A stretch of 64,000 nt of DNA from Tamarix chinensis (GCA_030549775.1 CM060178.1:73191152-73255151), one strand, 5' to 3'. Positions 47,511 to 60,434 are shown, counted from the first letter of the stretch. A program made the numbers and translations. The notes: generated by a model from the letters alone, not told the origin.

Positions 47511-49505
47511 ACAATTCTCAGGTCTATGTTGATTCTTACTAAAATGATTTTGAAACTTTGATATTATAATAATTTTATTATTATTTAGATTGTTTAATCA
47601 TTTTCATTTAATTAAATCTCTTAAAAAGGAATTTCAGTACCTTTTTCTCCTACCTACTCTATTTTCTCTTTCTTCACATCTCTTCTCTACCCTTAGGCTA
47701 TGTGTGCAGATGTTTGGGGTTGATCTTCAACTATCTAGAATTTCCTTGGTAAGGATTTCTAAAGTGCCCCAAAAATCCTAATTTTAAGAATTTTAGCTAA
47801 TTAAGGGTTTACTATAGAAATTAATTAAATAAATTATTTTTATTGAAATAAAAGGAAATTTATTAATGTAAATCAAAAAGAAAATTATAAATATTTTAAT
47901 TAGGAAAAATTTGTGTATTTTACTAATTAAAATGAAATTTAGGAAAATATTTTAAAAATCCTAAATTAGCCTAAAAGAAAAATTAAATATTACTTTATTT
48001 AAATATTATTATTTTTAAATATTCCAAATATCCAAATTATTTTAATTATTCCAACCCACCTATTTTTCTTTTTCCCATTTTCCTTTTTCTTTCTTTTGTT
48101 TCTTTCTTTTTCTTACTTTTTCCTTCTTCTTTTCTTTTTCTTCCTCCTATTATGTTTTCAATGGATAAAACCCATCTAATTTCATGTAAAATCAACCACA
48201 TTTACATCCCTAGATCCGACACAACAAGTTAGCTCAAAATAATCCAAACTCAACCCAATTTAAAATCAAAATATCCCAACCCAAATCCAACCTAACCCAA
48301 TACATTAACCCGATATATCCTAGATCTATAAAGATCTGAATGCAAACCTGGCAAACTTAAACAATAAGACTATCTGAAATAACCCAAACCCAATCCACAA
48401 CAGACTCACAGAAAAAAAAAACACAAATAATCTGACCTAATAACATTCCAACCTAGTATAACTTGGTCCAAATCAGACTCACCCTACTCAATCACCACCT
48501 ATATCAATTACCAATTACTAAGAAATAACAGTAATTTCTATATTGAGAGCAAATGGTACTATATATGTTGTACAATTTGTAGAAATCTATGAATTGAACA
48601 TGATGTTATAACCCATTACCAATTGTTGTACAATTTGTTACATGGTTGTTTCTCTTGGGGCAAATTCTTCTCGTCACTTAGCAAGGAAGCTAATTTGATA
48701 AACATCATAGCTAGGAGAAACCTCCTACCGTATTCATTTAGAGATTATTCCAACTCGTGGTCAGCATTTTCTCTTCACTATAATCTTTGTTAATCTTCTA
48801 GCCAGCATGCCTCATAGTTATAAATGAGTTGTAGCAGGATCTTTTCAATTTTTCCTTGTACGTGAGTCTCATTTCTCTCGGAAAAATTTCAAATGACACT
48901 AGGGTTTACAAGATGAAGCAACTTTGCTGAAAATAGCAAAGGAAAAAATGAACTCCACATATGCAGACCAAAATAGCCCTAACCTAAGTTTAGCAATCCA
49001 ATCAAACATGAGGGCACAAAGAAGGGGAGAATACATAATGAACAACACCACCCAAACCATATAAAGAAGCCTATCCAAATAACCATATACTAATATAATC
49101 CATATAATTTCAATGAACACCAAATTAACCCCTCCTTAAAAATGTTACCAGAAGGACCCTTCCTTTACACAACCCTAACAAAGTGTTTTTTTTTTCTTTT
49201 TTACTTTTTCTATCAAAATATGCTAGTTCAACTAGCGTGTATATTTTTTGTTAAATTCACTAAGGTAAAATGGTATATTTCTATAAAAATCTAAAATCAT
49301 CCATGTCATGCTGACAGTCTTATTGTTGGCTAATAATTTTCCTTCTTCTTCTCCTCTTCTTTAAGCTCCAACATTGTTCTCCATTTCTGTTTCTCTTCAC
49401 TTCAATCTTTGCTTCTCCTCTTCTCTTTTCTTCAATCTCTTACTATTACTTTGCTATTCCTTTCAATCTCTTTGTCTTCTTTCATTTTTCATTCATTATT
49501 TACTT
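47511..49505. other. AT-rich sequence with CT-rich and CCAAC-rich tracts, no gene seen
   Basis: 47,620-47,710 (pyrimidine-rich, then GGTTGATCTTCAAC) and 48,060-48,150 (long CT tract, followed by AACCCAAxCC-rich DNA to about 48,520) resemble the internal layout of the neighbouring LTRs, so decayed LTR fragments are likely. I could not find termini. A second CT-rich tract lies at 49,340-49,490. Open frames here (47,590, 48,899, 49,374) have no family resemblance. Confidence 0.5.
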
Positions 49506-49638
49506 GTTTCCTTAATTTCTTTTATCTTGCTCATAAATTGTGTATTTACAACATATATCTACAAATTTCAGTGTTTCCTTAATTTCTTTTATCTTGCTCA
49601 TAAATTGCGTATTTAAAACGTATATCTACAAATTTCAG
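49506..49638. repeat. Two-copy tandem duplication, ~67 bp
   Basis: GTTTCCTTAATTTCTTTTAT through ATATCTACAAATTTCAG occurs twice head-to-tail with three mismatches by eye. Confidence 0.9.
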
Positions 49639-50153
49639 CTCTTGGTAATTGATGTTATGCTCCTTAACATTATTATATTGTGATAGAGTATTTGTTATCT
49701 ATGATATATCCATATATTATTTTTATTAAATTTGTGTGATTTCTTAGTTTAGATTTTGTTGATTTGTTTGGTGAGTTTAGTAATTTTTGACTTTATGATA
49801 TATACTGAACCATTTATGCATATTTGAAATATTTATAATTTAATATTATGCATAGTTTAAAATTATGACATTGAATGCCCTATTTAGTTTTATTTTTAAA
49901 ATTATAGAAAAATAGTGCAGATCTATTTAATTTTAGAGCTAATTACTTAGTATTAGTAACTAGAATTTTTATTGAAATACATGAGCTTTGATAAGAGAAA
50001 GTTAGCATTTAATGATTCTATTCTTTTGTATATAATATTTTTCATTGCAATGGAATGCCCAAAACACAATGAATATATGACGTCATTAACAACTAGTGAA
50101 AGTTGTTGTTATTGCTTGTGTTGTCTTTACGGGACCTAAAAGACAATAGTTCA
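49639..50153. other. AT-rich sequence, no gene seen
   Basis: No recognisable feature. Confidence 0.55.
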
Positions 50154-50856
<703 letters not shown>

Positions 50857-53330
50857 TATAATACCCCAAATATTATCTAATCTTAACCTTGAGAAATTAG
50901 TATCTTAATCTAATTCAAATATAAAGAAATTGATATTTTTTTTACTTTACCCTAATTCCTTAATCATTAATCTTAACTTAATCCTTATATTTATACGGAT
51001 CATTAATATTTTTAACCTAAATCTAACCCCATATTATTGATAATTAATTTAGCCTAATCCTCTAATATAATTAATTTTTAACCTAATTCTAATCCTAAAC
51101 CCAAAATTATTTCCTCCACTTCCTTTTTCTTTTTTCCTTTTTCTCATTCTCCTTTTCTTTTGCCTCCTTCCTTATTTCCTTTATCTTCTTCCTCTTCTTC
51201 ATGTGTGTACCACTCTCTCCCTTACCATTTTTCTTCAATCATGCTAACACTCTAAACCTACTGATCATACCTTCATCATCACCATCATCAACTCCCACAT
51301 CTCAAGGGATATGTCCCGTTGAAATTTTTGCTCAAAACCTTAGTTCCAATCCCTTAACATCAGCTTCCACCGCTATTCCAACCACCTAAAATAGGCTACT
51401 ACCATCATTTCCACCCCCTTAGCAATGGATGCTAGTATCGTTTCTCCCTCCTTAGTTTCGAAAACAAGTTTCATTCCCCCTTATAGTGCAAATTTATGCC
51501 ATTGCACATTCAAGCCTTACGTGATTTGGTTTTGCACTAATTTTCACCCTTATTTACCTTAGTCTTCCATTATATGTGTTATTAAGTTATAATTTTTTTT
51601 ACCCTCATTTCTTAGGTTATTTTTTGGAGATCTAAAAGGAGGCAGCTTAGATTTATGTGCGTTTAGAGACCAGTGTCTTTTAGTAAGGATAAAAGTCATA
51701 GTTTATGTTTTCTTGTTAATTTTATGTATGCTTATGTTTATTATCATGTTGTTATGACTATGTTGATAAGGCCATGATGTTAATTTTATTATCTAAAATT
51801 ATGTCATCATATGAAGGGAAGTTAATAAGAAGAGAAAGCATGCTTAAGGTTATTTTGGTTAATATGAGCTATATGTTAAATATTTAATATTTTAATGTGT
51901 CAAATGGCATATTTGGAGTAATTATGAATGGTCTAATTCCCATAAAATTAAAAAATGGCTTGAAATGAGAATAGTAACCCTAGATGTAATGTAAATATCA
52001 TACATATAAGATATTGGAGTTAGACCCTAATTTTTTAATTTATTGTTAATATTGAAATTTTAGGAATTTATAATAAATTTGGTGATCATATGAGGCTTAT
52101 GGGAGAAGTTATACCTAACTTATGAAATTGGGATTTCTTTGGATCTATGAATAATTATAGAGATAGGGTTATTATCCTATATGTAATATATTAGAGTTAG
52201 ACCTTATTTTTAGATATGCTAATAGTAGTAGTAGTAGTAGTAGTAATAGTAATAAATTTTGGGAAGGTGTGCTAAAATTGATGGATTAAAGAGTATTATG
52301 GATGAAAATATTCTTATCTTGTGAAATAAGGGTTTTTAAGGAAAATATGGCTTTTTTTTCCTTGGAAAATGTCCCAATCTTTATGCAATTATGATTTATG
52401 TTTTTTAAATAAGTATATTGAGGTGGATTAAGTGCCTTGAATATCTATATGTATGTCTTCATGTTGACCTTGAGATAAATAACAATAAATAAGTTAATAA
52501 TCATTTAAAGTGAGAGATCAAGCAAGTCAGGACAAAGGTGTAGAGTTTGTTCCAATGTCTTAATAATAATGGCTTAGGCACATATTACCCTAGGAGGTTT
52601 TTTAGACCATTCCACTAGTTTAAGAGTAATAGATATGAGCATTTTTCCTAGGAGTTGTAGAATCTGTTCGACCAGATTAATAATAATCACATACACATTT
52701 TTCATTGGGAGTGCTTTAGTTCGTCCCATCAGATTATGAATAGTGGGGAACTAAGATTAACACATATAAGAAAATGGTTGGTGATATTATTTAATGATGG
52801 TAATTAGGATTTAGTTAATCTCTTGCATCGTTTCATGTCTAAGCTTTTTGCTTGATATGTTCATTATGTGATATTATGTATTATACCATTTTCCTATTAT
52901 ATTTTCACCTTACTCTATACATTACATACTGATCATCCTTTTTATGGGTGCTACTCATTCCCATGAGTAGAGAGCCCAGATGTTTTTTTATAGGTCGATG
53001 AGGACCCATTGAATGATTTTGCTGCTTATAATGCTTTATGTGTGGAGTTACTCTTATGTATCAAGGATGAGCATAAATTCATGTTATCCAATTACTCGCT
53101 TTTGCTCAAATACCTTTTTGAACTCTTACTTCCATGACATCATTTTTTATGTAGTTTTATATTATACTTGGATCTCCAACTCTTATCTATGCTATGAAAG
53201 TTTCCCTCATTTTCTTTTTTATTATATTTTATGTTCTAAATTATTTTTCCTTATAATTGATCAAAGAAATGTATGGTAAGACACATTTATGTTAATTATA
53301 GAGGTAACTGTCATTTATGTTGATATAACA
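50857..53330 (+). repeat. Tekay-like element 5' LTR, part before the CRM-like insertion
   Basis: Begins TATAATACCCCAAAT (terminal TG apparently mutated) and has the family layout: CT-rich tract at 51,115-51,200, GATGGTAG microsatellite-like run (52,225-52,245), the AATAATCATTTAAAGTGAGAGAT block at 52,495, and three degenerate ~75-bp repeats at 52,570-52,755 (each with CCxxxAG/GATTAATAATA-like words). It is cut at 53,330 by the CRM-like element and resumes at 60,367. Total LTR about 2.5 kb without the insertion. Confidence 0.65.
53326..53330. repeat. CRM-like element target-site duplication TAACA, left
   Basis: TAACA directly before the 5' LTR; repeated at 60,367-60,371. Joining the flanks at the duplication restores GATATAACACTTCCT, collinear with GGTAACACTTCCTA at 19,540-19,553 of LTR copy 1. 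Confidence 0.95.
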
Positions 53331-54208
53331 TGATGTGAATCTTGTAAATTTATATCTGAGTAATTTTGAAATTTGCTGTGAATTAATTACTTACAATTGT
53401 TTATCTTATTTGTTGAATTAATAGGATAATGTCGCAGCTTATGGGAATTTTGTGAACGGGAACATGTTTGCTGGGCCGTTCGGATTAAGCCTGGAGTGTA
53501 CAGATTTTTGTAACTTTTTATTAAAATTTTTGTAATCCCATATGATGCATTCGCCGGTCGAATTAGCTAATGGGAGTTAGGACGGTTGTATAATCCGCCA
53601 CCCGGTCCATAAAATTGGGCTAGCTGGATTGTGGATTAATCAATCCTTAATGACCATGATTTGCTAAAATTGTTTTAGCTGATAGGAGATTAAGCTTTAA
53701 GCTTAATTTGTATTATGTGGGTTATGGTCTTTATGATGGCTGGCTGGTCGACACCCTATGTTGATGTTGCTTGGGTTGGGCTGTTCGACACTTATATTTT
53801 CGGGCCCATACGGATTGTGTATTGTCGACCATGGCAGGCTGTGATTTTCGTATGTATTTTGTATCCTATACGGCCTTTGTATACATATATATATATGATA
53901 GATACGATGTAATACACAACTTTTTAGCAGAAATAAAGTCAGTGATATTTGCTTCTCTCGAACTCTCTCGACTCCGTCTCTCTCTCTTGGCGATTCTCTC
54001 ATTCGCTTCTGCTCTGCTTCTGTTTCGTTCTCTTCTCGATTGATCTTGATCTTTCACCTTCTAAATTCAGTTGCCATTGAATCAATTATGCTTGTGAAGT
54101 TGTGGTTCTTCCTTTGGAAAGATTTCCTTAGGCTGTACCGGCGGAAATCAAACGTTGCGCTCGATTAAATCTTCAATCCTTTTGTGAAACCCTAACCGGT
54201 TTCCATCA
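53331..54208 (+). repeat. CRM-like element 5' LTR
   Basis: 878 bp, TGATGTGAATC...TTTCCATCA. The partner at 59,489-60,366 has the same length; I count about 22 substitutions and no indels by eye. A TATA-like ATACATATATATATATG run lies at about 53,881-53,897, with a CT-rich putative 5' leader at 53,950-54,050. Overlapping open frames on both strands occur identically in both LTRs and are not genes. Confidence 0.97.
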
Positions 54209-54935
54209 TTTGGTATCAGAGCCTCGATTTTTCTAGAGTGCTCGTAGTTTTTGGTATCATTGATTAAGTTGTATTCATTTTGTTAATTCAATTTCTGTAT
54301 TTCGCTAACCCTAGTTTGAGGTGTGAAATTTTAGGGTTTTGCAGCGATGAACTCAGTATCGATTCTTGTTGCTTTCAAACCGGCGATTAAAGCATTTCGA
54401 CTACTATTTGTTTCTTTTTTTTGAAAGTCTGAAAAAGAAAACCCTAATCGACCTAGGGTTTGGTCAAGAATCCGAATCTTGATTGACCGTGCGACCTACT
54501 GTTGTTGGTAACTTCAATTTGTGATTTCCTTGTTAATACTACTACCTGCTATACTTATTTTTTTCATCTTCGACAATTTATCTGTTATTGTTAAGTATAT
54601 AGGTTGAAATTTTACAACCGGCGAACTATCTTGGTTTCAAGAAAGGGGATAGTCCTCCAAGAAGAGGGGCACCCTAAATCTTTGAACTAATTGCTTAAGC
54701 GGACGCGGTAATATCGTTCCTTCCTACTTATTTCGTATTATTGAAATAGTTTTGTCAAATTATCATATACAGTGAGTTATTCTGAGTAGAGTTTTTACTG
54801 TTGCTATTATTGCTGATATTTGTGAAGCCATATTCCTGTGGTATTTTGTGTCTCTGTTATCTGTGATTCTTGGATTAGTTGCTTCTATGATTAATTACTG
54901 CTGTGATTGATTGTTAATTACTTTTGAATTTCATC
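54209..54935 (+). other. CRM-like element primer site and 5' leader
   Basis: The primer site TTTGGTATCAGAGCC (54,209-54,223) matches initiator tRNA-Met. A 700-bp untranslated leader then runs to the gag ATG at 54,936, with no other gene. Confidence 0.85.
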
Positions 54936-57900
54936 ATGTCTAATAATGGCCAATCAGTGAATCAATCTGTGTCTAGTAATGACCTTCTAGAAACCCTTAG
55001 GACTTTTCAAGAACAAATGACTACACAATTTGCTGTCTTATCTGCTAACCTAGAACAAAGATTAGGAGAACAAGAAGTAAGACTTAATGAAATGCAAAAT
55101 AACAGAATTGAGACTAATCAAGCAGGAGTTTTAGGAAGAGCTCCAATGGATCCTAGGACTAGGATTCCACCTATAGCTAATCTAGAAGAGTTAGAAGATC
55201 AAATATCCCACAATAGTGATAGGCTGCTCAGACAGAACACTAGGCAGGATAGGGAACTAGAATTTGTAGATAGAAATTTAAATAATCTTAAGCTTAGCAT
55301 ACCAGGGTTCAATGGGAGAAATGACCCTGATTACTATTTTGAGTGGGAAAGAAAAATAGAATTGGTTTTTGAGTGTCACAATTACTCTGAGGAAAAGAAA
55401 ATTAAAGTGGCTGTAGTGGAGTTTACTGAGTATGCGTCTTCTTGGTATCATAATTTGGTGTTAACTAGAAGTAGGTGTGGAGAACCTGTTATACAGACTT
55501 GGGCAGAGTTTAAAACTTTAATGAGAAAGAGATTCGTACCAAGTTACTACTATAGAGAGTTGCATAAAAGGTTACAAACTATTAGTCAGGGAATGAGATC
55601 AGTAGATGATTATTATAAAGAGTTAGAAGTTTTAATTATTAAGACATGAGTTATTGATAATGATGATGCTACTATGGCTAGGTTTTTGAGTGGATTAAAT
55701 TCAGAGATAGCTGATAAGGTAGAGCTGTATCCTTGTGGAACACTAACTGAGATGTTGAATATAGCTACAAAAATAGAAATTCAGTTGAAGAAATCTAGGT
55801 AATATAAACCCCCTGGGATTGGGTTTAAGACTACTATGAGGAGAAATTTTGGGGGAAATACCTCTGGAAACTGGAAGAACAATAATAAGGTAGAGTTTAG
55901 AGGAAGAAACAATGAAGTTAAGACAGGGCATAAACCTGAAAAGGGTAAGAATGTAATGGCAAATCCTGTAATTGGGTCAAACAGGACTAGAGATATTAAA
56001 TGCTTTAGATGTGGAGGTTTAGGTCATATAGCTTCTGAATGCCCAAACAAGAGGAATATTTTGATTAGAGAATCTGGGGAAGTAGAATCTGAATCTGAAT
56101 CTGAAGAAGAGGAAGAAGGGGCTAATTTAGAAGGAAAGGGAGATAGTGACCTAGAAGATGAAGTAGAACTACCAGTGAGTAGGGATCTTTTTGTGGTTAG
56201 AAGAGCCTTAAATAGTAATAAGTTACCTGATTCCAATGCTTTACAAAGAGAAAATATATTCCATACTCGATGTTTAATTGATGATAAGTGTTTTAACATG
56301 GCTATAGATAGTGGTAGTTGTATTAATGCTGCTAGTACCTTATTAGTATCTAAATTAGGTTTAAACACTACTAAACATCCAAAACCATATAGATTGCAGT
56401 GGCTTAATGAGTTAGGAGATGTTAAGGTTAGTCAACAGGTTCTAGTGAATTTAAAATTAGGAAAATATGAAGATTCTGTTCTATGTGATATAGTTCCTAT
56501 GTATGCTGCTCACCTGTTGTTGGGTAGGCCTTGGCAATATGATAGAAGGGTAGTACATGATGGTTATAAGAATAGGTATACAGTACAAAAGGATGATAGG
56601 AAGATTCTTTTAGCACCTATGACTCCATAGGAAATATTTGAGGATCAAACCAAAATTAAATCTGATTATAAGGAATTGACTAATTCTAATTTGGGAAATG
56701 ATCATAGTACAAAAGACATGAAAGGCACTTTTGGTTTTTATGCTAAAGGAAAGGATGTAGGAAAAGCAATAAAAAGAAATGCTAATGTATATTTGATGGT
56801 TTTTAAGGGCTGCTATGAGAGTCAGAAAGAAAGAATCGAAGAAGTACCTAGTACAGTGAAAATGTTATTGGAAGAATATAGTGATTTATTTCCTGAGGAT
56901 ATACCTAGTGGATTACCTCCATTAAGGGGAATAGAACATCAAATAGACTTTATTCCAGGAGCTGTCATACCAAACAGACCTACTTATAGGGCAAATCCAG
57001 AAGAGGTTAAGGAGCTAAAAAGACAAGTAACAGAATTGTTAAGTAAAGGATACATTAAAGAGAGTATGAGTCCTTGTACAGTACCTGTATTACTAGTGCC
57101 AAAAAAGGATGGTAGTTGGAGAATGTGTGTGGATAGCAGGGAAGTAAATAAGATAACTATTAAGTATAGATATCCAATTCCTAGGCCGGATGAGATGCTG
57201 GATCACTTGTGTGGTGCTGTTATATTTTCTAAGATAGATTTAAAGAGTGGGTATCATCAAATAAGGATGAAACCAGGGGATGAGTGGAAAACAGATTTTA
57301 ATACGAACTTTGGTTTGTATGAATGGTTAGTGATGCCTTTTGGGTTGTCAAATGCTCCTAGTACTTTTATGAGACTTATGAACCATGTATTAAGGGAATT
57401 TATTGGAAAATTTGTGGTTGTTTATTTTGATGATATACTTATATATAGTAAATCCTTAGAGGAACACTTGGGACATTTAAGAATTGTTTTGAATGTGTTT
57501 AAGGCAGAACAACTTTATGCTAATTTAGCTAAGTCAAACTTTTGTTTGGAAAGTGTGGTTTTCTTGGGATTTGTCGTAGGAAAAGAAGGTGTGTCTGTAG
57601 ATAAAGAAAAGATTAAGGCTATTCAAGAGTGGCCTGTACCAAAGAGTGTAACTGAAGTAAGAAGTTTTCATGGATTGTGTTCTTTTTATAGAAGATTTGT
57701 GAGAAACTTTAGTACTATAGCTGCTCCTTTAACTGCCATAACAAAAAAAGATAATGGGTTTATTTGGGGATTAGAACAACAACAATCTTTTGAGACGCTT
57801 AAGAATAAGTTAACCCAAGCACCTGTTTTGAGTTTGCCTGACTTTGAAAAAATGTTTGAATTAGATTGTGATGCATCAGGATTAGGAATAGGGGCTGTAC

Positions 57901-59579
57901 TTTCTCAGGAAGGAAAACCAGTGGCTTATTTTAGTGAAAAATTAAATGGTAGTACTTTGAATTATTCTACCTATGAAAAGGAATTGTATGCTTTGGTAAG
58001 GGCTTTGGAGGTATGGCAACATTATCTGTGGCATAGGGAATTTGTAGTTAACACAGATCAGGAGGCTATTAAGTATTTAAAGAGTCAGTCAAAGTTAAAT
58101 AGGAGGCAAGGTAGATGGATAGAATTCATTGAAAGTTTTCCTTACATAATTAAATATAAAAAGGGTAGTGATAACATAGTTGCAGATGTTTTATCTAGGA
58201 GATATGCTTTATTGAACACTACTGATACTACTTTATTAGGATTTTCCAGTATTAAGCTATTATACTTAGAAGATAATGATTTTAAAGAAATTTATAAAAG
58301 GTGTGAAGTTTCTTCTCAAGGAAAATATTTTATTAATGAAGGATACTTGTTTAGGGAAAATAGATTATGTATTCCTGTATGCTCTTATAGAGGATTATTA
58401 GTTCAAGAGGCACATAGTGGTGGATTAATGGCACATCTAGGAACTCAGAAAACTTTAGATGTTTTAATTGAACATTTTTATTGGCCACACATGAAAAAGG
58501 ATGTTTTGAAACATTGTGTTAATTGTATTAAATGTAGACAGGCAAAAACTACTTCAAAACCTTTTGGATTATATACCCCCTTACCTGTATCTAACCATCC
58601 TTGGATTGATGTTTCTTTGGATTTTGTGTTAGGATTACCTAGGACTAATAGAGCTAAGGATTCTATAATGGTTGTGGTAGATAGATTCAGTAAAATGGCT
58701 CATTTTATTCCCTGTAATAAAACCAATGATGCTGTAGCAGTGGCTGAATTATTTTTTTCTAATGTGGTTAAGTTACATGGAATTCCTAAGACTATAGTTT
58801 CAGATAGGGATGTTAAGTTTTTAAGCCATTTTTGGAAAGTTTTGTGGGGTAAATTAGGGACTAAATTATTATTTTCTACAACTTGTCACCCTCAAACTGA
58901 TGGTCAAACTAAAGTGGTTAATAGAACTCTGGGAAATATGTTGAGGGCTGTCCTTGGAAAGAACCTTAAACAATGGGAGTATATTTTACCTCAGGTGGAA
59001 TTTGCTTATAATAGGACTTTACATTTTACAACTAATAAAACTCCATTTGAGATTATGTATGGTTTTAATCCATTAACTCCATTAGATTTGAGTCCTTTAC
59101 CTCATGCTGATCTACAAAATTTTGATGCTGAATCTAGAGCTGAAAGTATAAAAAAATTACATGAGAATGTAAACCAACAAATTAATAAGAAGGTACAATA
59201 GATGGCTGAATATGCTAATAAAAGAAGAAGTAAAATGATTTTTAAACCTAGAGATTTAGTTTGGGTTCATTTAAGGAAAGAAAGGTTTCCAAATTTAAGA
59301 AAGTCAAAATTGGATCCTAGAGGGGATGGACCTTTTACTGTTTTAGAAAAAATAAATGACAATGCTTATAAAATTGACTTACCTGTTAAGTTTGGAAATG
59401 TGAGTAATTCTTTCAATGTATCAGACCTTAGTCCATTTCTGGGACTTGTTCAGGTTTCAAAGGCGAAACCTTTCCAAGAAGAGGGGAATGATGTGAATCT
59501 TGTAAATTTATATCTGAGTAATTTTGAAATTTGCTGTGAATTAATTACTTACAATTGTTTATCTTATTTGTTGAATTAA
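54936..59579 (+). pseudogene. CRM-like gag-pol polyprotein, single frame with four stops
   Basis: One reading frame of 1,548 codons runs from the ATG at 54,936 to the TAA at 59,577-59,579, broken at 55,647 (TGA), 55,800 (TAA), 56,628 (TAG) and 59,199 (TAG), with no frameshift. In order: gag core (55,310-55,640: YYFEWERKIELVF, FKTLMRKRFVPSYY); CCHC knuckle (56,001-56,042: CFRCGGLGHIASEC); aspartic protease (AIDSGSC, 56,301); RT (57,000-57,560, YFDDIL at about 57,424); RNase H (57,850-58,200); integrase zinc finger (HxxxxH/CxxC, 58,420-58,540) and core (58,600-59,060); a GPY/F-like end (GDGPFTVLEKINDNAYKIDL, 59,325-59,390). The third catalytic residue of D,D35E is Lys (58,911-58,913). The last 30 codons lie in the 3' LTR. 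Confidence 0.95.
59476..59488 (+). other. CRM-like element polypurine tract
   Basis: AAGAAGAGGGGAA directly precedes the 3' LTR and lies inside the gag-pol frame, so tract and coding sequence overlap. Confidence 0.85.
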
Positions 59580-60366
59580 TAGGATAATGTCGCAGCTTAT
59601 GGGAATTCTATGAACGGGAACATGTTTGCTGGGTCGTTCGGATTAAGCCTGGAGTGTACAGATTTTTGTAACTTTTTATTAAAATTTTTGTAATCCCATA
59701 TGATGCATTCGCCGGTCGAATTGGCTAATGGGAGTTAGGACGGTTGTATAATCCGCCACCCGGTCCATAAAATTGGGCTAGCTGGATTGTGGATTAATCA
59801 ATCCTTAATGACCATGATTTGCTAAAATTGTTTTAGCTGATGGGAGATTAAGCTTTAAGCTTAATTTGTATTATGTGGCTTATGGTCTTTATGATGGCTG
59901 GCTGGTCGACACCCTATGTTGATGTTGCTTGGGTTGGGCTGTTCGACACTTATATTTTCGGGCCCATACGGATTGTGTATTGTCGACCATGGCAAGCTAT
60001 GATTTCCGTATGTATTTTGTATCCTATACGGCCTTTGTATACATATATATATATGATAGATACGATGTAATACGCAACTTTTTGGCAGAAATAAAGTCAG
60101 TGATATTTGCTTCTCTCGAACTCTCTCGACTCCGTCTCTCTCTCTTGGCGATTCTCTCATTTTCTTCTGTTCTGCTTCTGTTTCGTTCTCTTCTCGATCG
60201 ATCTTGATCTTTCACCTTCTAAATTCAGTTTCCATTAAATCAATTGTGCTTCTGAAGTTGTGGTTCTTCCTTCGGAAAGATTTCCTTAGGCTGTACCGGC
60301 GGAAATCAAACGTTGCGCTCGATTAAATCTTCGATCCTTTTGCGAAACCCTAACCGGTTTCCATCA
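59489..60366 (+). repeat. CRM-like element 3' LTR
   Basis: Partner of 53,331-54,208, same length. The first 91 bases also encode the end of gag-pol. Followed by the TAACA target duplication. Confidence 0.97.
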
Positions 60367-60419
60367 TAACACTTCCTCTAAAATGAAATTTTTTTAGTAG
60401 TAAATTTTAGGGTGTTACA
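60367..60419 (+). repeat. Tekay-like 5' LTR, end part, with TAACA duplication
   Basis: 60,367-60,371 is the second TAACA copy. The remaining 48 bases end AGGGTGTTACA, the terminus of the host LTR. They align with the last part of LTR copy 1 (CTTCCT..., AAATTTGGGGGTGTTACA). Confidence 0.85.
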
Positions 60420-60434
60420 AGTTAGTATCAAAGC
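60420..60434 (+). other. Tekay-like element primer-binding site
   Basis: AGTTAGTATCAAAGC immediately follows the LTR end and resembles the initiator tRNA-Met complementary site TGGTATCAGAGC with two or three changes. Confidence 0.7.

Larger units (their letters stand above)
53331..60366 (+). mobile_element. CRM-like Ty3/gypsy chromovirus, complete 7,036-bp insertion, coding frame broken
   Basis: Structure is complete: TAACA target duplications, two 878-bp LTRs, initiator tRNA-Met primer site (TGGTATCAGAGCC, 54,211-54,223), one gag-pol frame from 54,936, and a purine tract AAGAAGAGGGGAA (59,476-59,488) before the 3' LTR. The RT and integrase sequence, lack of a classical chromodomain after the GPY/F-like module, and a coding frame that runs on into the 3' LTR all fit the CRM (centromeric retrotransposon) clade (from memory of the family). 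It sits inside the 5' LTR of the Tekay-like element and is the youngest insertion here. Confidence 0.85.

Noticed and set aside
53703..54057. Serine/arginine-rich minus-strand frames and plus-strand frames in the LTR
   Set aside because: The same frames recur at 59,861-60,215 because both LTRs carry them; they are LTR sequence, not genes.
56024..56368. Minus-strand Ser-rich frame
   Set aside because: Antisense of the acidic Glu/Ser stretch in the CRM-like gag-protease linker.
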